Shown: positions 58,951-64,000 of the stretch, piece after piece
Numbering within the stretch: position 1 is the first letter of the stretch
Layout of the letters: each line of letters opens with the position of its first letter
Source of the DNA: Polynucleobacter hallstattensis
Lineage (GTDB): Bacteria > Pseudomonadota > Gammaproteobacteria > Burkholderiales > Burkholderiaceae
Direction: 5' to 3'
Length of the DNA: 64,000 nt
NCBI RefSeq assembly: GCF_018881835.1
Contig: NZ_JACVPO010000002.1
Coordinates: forward strand, 744,001 to 808,000
Program-made: the position numbers and the translations under genes
Notes under the pieces: generated by a model
Database searches by the model: none
What the model was told of the DNA's origin: nothing
What the model saw: only the letters and a program-made list of their open reading frames with translations

Positions 58951-60866
58951 GCTGCTGCCTTCTTTAATTTCATGCGATAGCGCTTATCAGACATCGCCAG
59001 CAAACCACCCAGAGCCATCAATACACAACCACCCCAAATCCAATCAACAAATGGCTTGTAATAAACCCGGACTGCCCATGCTTTGTCATCCAACTCTTCA
59101 CCTAATGAAACATAGATATCTCTCGTAAGACTGGCATCAATCGCCGCCTCGGTCATAGGCATCGTTGATGAAAAATAACTGCGCTTTTCTGGGTACATCG
59201 TCGCTTCTAGCTTACCATTGCGAGTTAACAAGAAAGTACCTTGCATCGCTTTATAGTTTGGCCCAGGAACAGGGCTAACGCCCTGCAGCTGAATGTCATA
59301 GCCACCGACACTAACGCTTTCACCGGCGAGCATACGCACATCTTTTTCCTCTTGATAGGTGCCCACCATGGTGACGCCAATCGTAAAGACTGCTATCCCT
59401 AAATGCGCTAGCTGCATACCAATAAATGAACGTGTTGGCTTACCCGCCTTTGCTTGGCGAATAATTTGCAGCACCCCAGAAGAAATCACCCAGAAAGCCA
59501 ATAAGAAACCAAGGCTGCTAAGCCAAGTAAATTCACCCATAGCAAACGGAATTAAAGCCGCCGCAATCACAGCTACTAGGGCTGCAATCCATAAGCGCTT
59601 GATCACATCCAAGAGATTCGAGTTCTTCCAACTTGTCCAAGGCCCAATCCCCATCAGAACTAACAAAGGAATCATGATGGGCACAAAGACGCTATTGAAA
59701 TATGGAGGCCCTACTGAGATCTTTCCTAAATGCAGCGCATCAATCAGTAAAGGGTAAAGAGTGCCCAAGAGTACTGATGCAGCAGATACCACTAAGAAAA
59801 CATTACCAAGCAAGATAAAGGTTTCGCGCGACGCTAAGCTGAACTTACCGCCAAGAGTACTTTTGGGAGCACGCCAAGCGTAAAGCGTCAAAGAAGAGCC
59901 CACCACCAGTACCAAGAAAATCAAGATAAAGACGCCGCGTGTAGGGTCAGTTGCAAATGCATGTACTGAAGTGAGCACTCCAGATCGAACCAAGAAGGTT
60001 CCCAAAAGCGATAGTGAGAAAGCGGTAATTGCTAACAACACCGTCCAACTCTTAAAGCCGCCGCGCTTCTCGGTGACCGCAAGCGAATGGAGCAAAGCGG
60101 TACCAACCAGCCAAGGGATAAATGATGCATTCTCCACAGGATCCCAGAACCACCAGCCACCCCAACCGAGTTCGTAATAAGCCCACCAAGAACCCAGTGC
60201 AATACCGAGCGTGAGAAATACCCAAGCAGCCGTTGTCCATGGCCGCGACCAGCGCGCCCAAGCAGCATCTAAACGGCCGGACAACAAAGATGCAATCGCA
60301 AATGCAAACGCCACTGAGAAACCAACATATCCCATATACAACATTGGCGGATGAAACACCAAGCCTGGATCTTGCAGGAGTGGATTGAGAGATCGTCCAT
60401 CCTGGGCGGCTGGTAGCAATCTCTCAAAAGGATTGGAGGTGGCGATCACGAACAGTAGTAGACCGGTAGTCACTAAACCCAATACACCGATTACGCGCGC
60501 CACCATAAATTCATCTAGCGCCTTCGAAAGCTGAGCCACTAAAAATGTCCAAGTCGATAGCAAGAAAACCCAGAGTAATAGTGAACCTTCATGACCGCCC
60601 CATACCGCACCCAAGCGGTAAATGACGGGCATTTGTGAATTTGAATGCTCTGCTACATAAAGAACAGAAAAATCATTTGAGTAAAAGCTCCAAGCCAAAA
60701 TCACAAACGCAATACCAAGCAATAGAAAAACAGTTTGTGCAGCTGGTCTTGCTAACAAAATCCATTCACGGCGACTTTGATGCGCGCCGACTAATGGAAG
60801 TGCCCCTTGAATGATGGCGATACATAAGGCAAGTATTAGTGCGTAATGTCCAAATTCAGGAATCAT
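58947..60866 (-). CDS. ccmF: Haem lyase subunit CcmF
   Basis: A 639-residue protein with about 14-15 helices and the WWD haem-handling motif WGGWWFWDPVENASFIPWL, plus periplasmic His residues such as HEGSLLLW. It ligates haem to apocytochromes c with CcmH/I. Its start overlaps the end of ccmE. Confidence 0.96.
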   Translation of the reverse strand: MIPEFGHYALILALCIAIIQGALPLVGAHQSRREWILLARPAAQTVFLLLGIAFVILAWSFYSNDFSVLYVAEHSNSQMPVIYRLGAVWGGHEGSLLLWVFLLSTWTFLVAQLSKALDEFMVARVIGVLGLVTTGLLLFVIATSNPFERLLPAAQDGRSLNPLLQDPGLVFHPPMLYMGYVGFSVAFAFAIASLLSGRLDAAWARWSRPWTTAAWVFLTLGIALGSWWAYYELGWGGWWFWDPVENASFIPWLVGTALLHSLAVTEKRGGFKSWTVLLAITAFSLSLLGTFLVRSGVLTSVHAFATDPTRGVFILIFLVLVVGSSLTLYAWRAPKSTLGGKFSLASRETFILLGNVFLVVSAASVLLGTLYPLLIDALHLGKISVGPPYFNSVFVPIMIPLLVLMGIGPWTSWKNSNLLDVIKRLWIAALVAVIAAALIPFAMGEFTWLSSLGFLLAFWVISSGVLQIIRQAKAGKPTRSFIGMQLAHLGIAVFTIGVTMVGTYQEEKDVRMLAGESVSVGGYDIQLQGVSPVPGPNYKAMQGTFLLTRNGKLEATMYPEKRSYFSSTMPMTEAAIDASLTRDIYVSLGEELDDKAWAVRVYYKPFVDWIWGGCVLMALGGLLAMSDKRYRMKLKKAAA

Positions 60867-61297
60867 TATTTATTTCCATTTTTTTGAGCCTGCTCCAAAG
60901 CATGCTTCGCCTCTGGAGGCATATAGTTCTCATCGTGCTTAGCTAAAACTTCACTTGCAACAAATTGTCCACTTGGATCGAGACGACCTTGAATCACTGC
61001 GCCCTTACCCTCTTTAAACAAATCCGGAAGAATGCCAGTGTATGCCACCGAAATATCTTTCACCATATCGGTAATCACAAAGTGCACCGTTAAACCATCT
61101 CGTTTAACCGATCCATCCTTGACCATGCCACCAATACGGAAGACTTGACCAGCCGGTGACTTACCAGCAGCTACCTCACTCGGGGTGACATACAGAGCAA
61201 TATTACTGTTAAGGGCATTCAAAATTAATACTGCCGCGATGCTAATGGCAATCAGTGCGCCAACAATAATGGCAGCTCGCTTATGTCTTGGTTTCAC
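60866..61297 (-). CDS. ccmE: Haem chaperone CcmE
   Basis: A 143-residue, membrane-anchored OB-fold protein. One helix (about 9-28), and the haem-binding [14 protein letters not shown] with the covalent His and the Tyr ligand. It accepts haem from CcmABCD and hands it to CcmF. The 4-base overlap with ccmD continues the operon coupling. Confidence 0.96.
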   Translation of the reverse strand: MKPRHKRAAIIVGALIAISIAAVLILNALNSNIALYVTPSEVAAGKSPAGQVFRIGGMVKDGSVKRDGLTVHFVITDMVKDISVAYTGILPDLFKEGKGAVIQGRLDPSGQFVASEVLAKHDENYMPPEAKHALEQAQKNGNK

Positions 61298-61482
61298 TTG
61301 CCACCCTTTTGATCAAACTGCTCAGCCAAAACTTCACGTTGCAGTCTGCGTACGATTGCCCGATGGCGCGTACGAACAGCCAGAGGCTCTAATAAGAACA
61401 CCAAGGCGCAGGCACCAAAGCTGCACCATACATATAGGGCATAACCACCCATGGCAAAGAATTCAGCCGAACTATTCCACAT
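61294..61482 (-). CDS. ccmD: Haem exporter protein CcmD, 62 aa
   Basis: The start is taken at ATG 61482 in a TGATG overlap with the ccmC stop. One helix (about 10-32, [21 protein letters not shown]) and a basic cytoplasmic tail, as in CcmD. It releases haem-loaded CcmE from CcmABC. Confidence 0.9.
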   Translation of the reverse strand: MWNSSAEFFAMGGYALYVWCSFGACALVFLLEPLAVRTRHRAIVRRLQREVLAEQFDQKGGK

Positions 61483-62252
61483 CAATGCTTCACCTCATTT
61501 AATTGCCTAACCCAATCAGTATGAGCTTCGCGCTCCAAAATGATGGCGCGCACACGCATTAACCCTACTGCAATTGAGTACATCCACAAGCATAAAGCCA
61601 TCAGTAGCATCCCCCAAAGCATAGTCTGGGCCATGGCTGGTGCCTTAGTGAGCGAAACAGAGGCACCTTGGTGCAAGGTATTCCACCATTTCACTGAAAA
61701 ATAAATAATAGGCACATTGACCACGCCCACTAAGGCCAAGATCGCACCCGCTTTATCGGCACGGCGGACATTATCAATAGAGGCTTGCAAAGCGATAAAA
61801 CCGAGATACAAAAAGAGTAGGATTAATTCCGAAGTTAAGCGCGCGTCCCATACCCACCAAGCGCCCCACATAGGCTTACCCCAAAATGCACCAGTCCATA
61901 GGGATAAGAAAGCCATCCAGGCGCCGATCGGGGCTAAAGCCTGAGCCATCATGGCCGATAGGCGAGTATTAAATATCAGACCCAGTCCAGCCCATACAGC
62001 CATCACTACATAGATGAACATCGACATCCAAGAAACGGGTACATGAACAAAAATAATGCGGTAGCCCTGACCCTGAACTGCATCTACTGGCGCCACAAAG
62101 AAACTGACCCACAAACCGGCAGCTCCAAAAATCATGGTGAGCGCCCAAAACCAAGGAATCATTTTTCCAGCTAGCGGATAAAAGGCGCTCGGACTCGAGA
62201 ATTTGAACCAGCTCATTACGTGACTAGAAGATAAATTGTTTACATTACTCAT
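61482..62252 (-). CDS. ccmC: Haem transporter membrane protein CcmC
   Basis: A 256-residue, six-helix protein with the WWD motif WGAWWVWDARLTSELIL and the His-containing loops VHVPVSWM and LHQGASVS. It loads haem on CcmE. The start overlaps ccmB by 4 bases. Confidence 0.96.
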   Translation of the reverse strand: MSNVNNLSSSHVMSWFKFSSPSAFYPLAGKMIPWFWALTMIFGAAGLWVSFFVAPVDAVQGQGYRIIFVHVPVSWMSMFIYVVMAVWAGLGLIFNTRLSAMMAQALAPIGAWMAFLSLWTGAFWGKPMWGAWWVWDARLTSELILLFLYLGFIALQASIDNVRRADKAGAILALVGVVNVPIIYFSVKWWNTLHQGASVSLTKAPAMAQTMLWGMLLMALCLWMYSIAVGLMRVRAIILEREAHTDWVRQLNEVKH

Positions 62253-62914
62253 TCAATAGCAATCTTTACGGCGCTCGCACAAACCCAAGGTACAAATGCT
62301 AATGCCAAAATCAATAAAGCGCCTAACAGTGAAAAATGCCCTGTGATATCGAGCCCTACACTACTGGCGTATACGGCACCTGCACCAAAAATTAATACCG
62401 GAATATAGAGCGGCAAGATCAGAAGGCTCATCAATACGCTACCACCCCTCACTCCAAGGGTTAGGGCCGCCCCAACAGAGCCTAGCAATGATAAAACAGG
62501 TGTTCCGAGCAACAAGGCTGCCATTAGCACACCTAAAGACTGGGCATCTAAGTCAAACTGAATACCGATCACCGGCGCTAACAACACCAAGGGCAGCCCA
62601 CACACCAGCCAATGGGCTACGATCTTGCCAAATACTAAGGCGGTAAATGAATTCGGGGACAAGACCAGTTGCTCTAAGGTGCCGTCTGCGTAATCAGCCG
62701 CAAACATCCGCTGTAAACCAAGCAAGGTTGAGAGTAAGGCTGCAACCCAAATCACACCAGGCGCAATCTTTCTCAACAAGGCAGTATCAGCACCAATTCC
62801 CAATGGAAATAAGCTCGTCACAATCACAAAGAAAGATAATGCAGTAAGAACCTCGCTCTTACGACGCATCACTAGCAACAGGTCGCGATGAACAATGGCG
62901 ATAAAGGCGTTCAT
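62249..62914 (-). CDS. ccmB: Haem ABC transporter permease CcmB
   Basis: A 221-residue, six-helix permease with FAADYADGTLEQLVLSP, a CcmB family signature. With CcmA it forms an ABC unit that powers release of holo-CcmE. Overlaps ccmA by 4 bases. Confidence 0.95.
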   Translation of the reverse strand: MNAFIAIVHRDLLLVMRRKSEVLTALSFFVIVTSLFPLGIGADTALLRKIAPGVIWVAALLSTLLGLQRMFAADYADGTLEQLVLSPNSFTALVFGKIVAHWLVCGLPLVLLAPVIGIQFDLDAQSLGVLMAALLLGTPVLSLLGSVGAALTLGVRGGSVLMSLLILPLYIPVLIFGAGAVYASSVGLDITGHFSLLGALLILALAFVPWVCASAVKIAIE

Positions 62915-63558
62915 AGGTCTAGCACTCGCAGACCAGAAATAGCTAAGGACTGATGACTAGTCAGTACGATCAAACCATTACCCTGAAGATGCTCGACGAT
63001 CAAATCTTGCAACTCCCCAATGGCATGGGTGTCTAGGGCATTAAAGGGTTCATCCAAAATCCAGACTTGCGCCCGTCGCGTTAGCATCCGCGCCATCAAA
63101 ACACGTTTTTTCTGTCCGGCCGATAAACAATTGACAGGCAGGTCTTCGCGCCCTTTTAGGCCAAATCGCCATAAGCTAGCAAAAGCGTCTTGCTCGGAGA
63201 GTGCAATGCCATCGATCGCAGCATACATACGCAAGTTCTCAATAGCACTGAGGTCTTCTTTCAGTGCATCGCGATGACCTAAAAACAATAGTTTGCTGTG
63301 ATATTCCGATGCTTGTTTTTTGATGGGTTGACCATACCAAAGCACCTCTCCAGACTCGGGAGAAGCCAAGCCCGTGAGCAAGCGTAATAGGCTTGTTTTA
63401 CCAACGCCATTCTCGCCACGAATATGGAGGCACTGCCCAGCAAATAACTGCAAATCAAGACCTGAAAAAAGAGCTCTTTCACCACGCACGCAAGTGATGT
63501 TCCGAGCCTCAAGGGCTGCGGTTGTAGATGCTGGAAAGGAGGAGTTGGTCGTTGTCAT
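62911..63558 (-). CDS. ccmA: Haem ABC transporter ATPase CcmA
   Basis: A 215-residue ABC ATPase. ATG 63558 is preferred to an upstream TTG. Walker A is GENGVGKTSLLR, signature LSAGQKKRVLMARML, Walker B VWILDEPFNALD. First gene of ccmABCDEFGHI; the operon's promoter should lie in the 150 bases upstream, where I see no clear box. Confidence 0.95.
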   Translation of the reverse strand: MTTTNSSFPASTTAALEARNITCVRGERALFSGLDLQLFAGQCLHIRGENGVGKTSLLRLLTGLASPESGEVLWYGQPIKKQASEYHSKLLFLGHRDALKEDLSAIENLRMYAAIDGIALSEQDAFASLWRFGLKGREDLPVNCLSAGQKKRVLMARMLTRRAQVWILDEPFNALDTHAIGELQDLIVEHLQGNGLIVLTSHQSLAISGLRVLDL

Positions 63559-63719
63559 TGGAAGCAATGGCTTGAATCAAACCACCTCAGGCATTGTCCA
63601 AGACCCACTTGGGGCTGTCAAACAAGCTAAAAACGGTCTTTAAAAAAGAAACTTCTTTTAATTCAATTACTTAGATAATTATAAGCTCGATACCATTGAT
63701 TACGGGAATACTAAAATTA

Positions 63720-64000
63720 TCAGTCTTTTAAAGGCATTCGAGAGAGTGGTGCAACTGATACGCCTTGCACCTGATATTGACTAATCAGATCAGCCACCAA
63801 GCCAGATCTAATGAATTCTTCTACACAAGCATCCAAAAACTCAATCGACTCTAGGTGGGACTTATGTGCAGTAATCGCCTGTTGTATTCCAGTAAATTGG
63901 CCATCCAGAATTCTGGATCCAGGAATATCTTGAGAAGCAGCAACTAGGCCAGTTCGTAAACCTGCCAAAGCATCTAATTTCTTGCTAACGAATAATTCAA
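63720..64000 (-). CDS. Extracellular solute-binding protein family 3, partial (3' part)
   Basis: The frame continues past the window edge, so the N-terminus is missing. The visible C-terminal 94 or so residues (GLRTGLVAASQDIPGSRIL, IQQAITAHKSHLESIEFLDACVEEF and YQVQGVSVAPL) match the end of amino-acid-type periplasmic binding proteins. The stop lies about 160 bases from ccmA, in the same direction. Ligand unknown. Confidence 0.7.
   Translation of the reverse strand, partial: ELFVSKKLDALAGLRTGLVAASQDIPGSRILDGQFTGIQQAITAHKSHLESIEFLDACVEEFIRSGLVADLISQYQVQGVSVAPLSRMPLKD

Overview
The window looks like part of the chromosome of a small-genome freshwater betaproteobacterium (Burkholderiales), most like Polynucleobacter. 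The inference rests on moderate GC, dense packing, many Bug (TctC-type) and TAXI solute-binding proteins, an FNR-controlled cbb3 oxidase cluster, and a complete ccmABCDEFGHI operon. No rRNA, intact tRNA, CRISPR array, transposase or integrase was found.

Bases 1 to about 12956 read as the right part of an integrated genomic island. It carries mostly unfamiliar short genes: a transglutaminase-like exported protein, a set of small secreted low-complexity repeat proteins, a zinc-ribbon protein coupled to a HAD protein, an HTH-WYL regulator, two HD-domain hydrolases (one MESH1/SpoT-like), a DUF3293 protein, and a Cas4-like Fe-S nuclease fused to a DEDDy exonuclease. A 17-bp palindrome, AGCTCA-N5-TGAGCT, recurs in four promoter regions, including that of the WYL regulator. 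This suggests one island-wide regulon. The island ends at a tRNA 3'-end-like sequence (12934-12956) followed by a strong terminator. A Fic AMP-transferase gene follows, preceded by three phased copies of ATTAAAG-N4-CTTTAAT, the last one abutting its start codon.

Bases 14.4-30 kb hold ordinary chromosomal genes: an IlvD/Edd dehydratase, a tonB-hemP-TonB receptor iron/heme uptake unit under a Fur box (hemP is a 58-codon gene, easily missed), a methyltransferase, two Bug proteins, trhO, a split chromate transporter, crcB, a DODA-type dioxygenase, a site-2 protease, cytochrome c' and a cytochrome b561. Bases 30-43 kb hold an MFS exporter, a probable hydroxy/sugar-acid utilisation cluster (2-hydroxyacid dehydrogenase, DapA-family aldolase, TAXI-TRAP transporter, enolase-superfamily enzyme), an M23 peptidase, a universal stress protein and a SulP transporter.

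Bases 43-54.5 kb form the micro-aerobic respiration region: fnr, ccoNOQPG plus a short FixH-like protein, ccoS and ccoI. A perfect FNR box lies 32 bp (centre to centre) from a -10 element, which is class II activator geometry. MFS and 2OG-Fe oxygenase genes follow, then a membrane-anchored TAXI-like protein and an SDR. Bases 56.7-63.6 kb are the ccm cytochrome c maturation operon, which supplies the haems of CcoO, CcoP and cytochrome c'. The window ends in the 3' part of a family-3 solute-binding protein gene.
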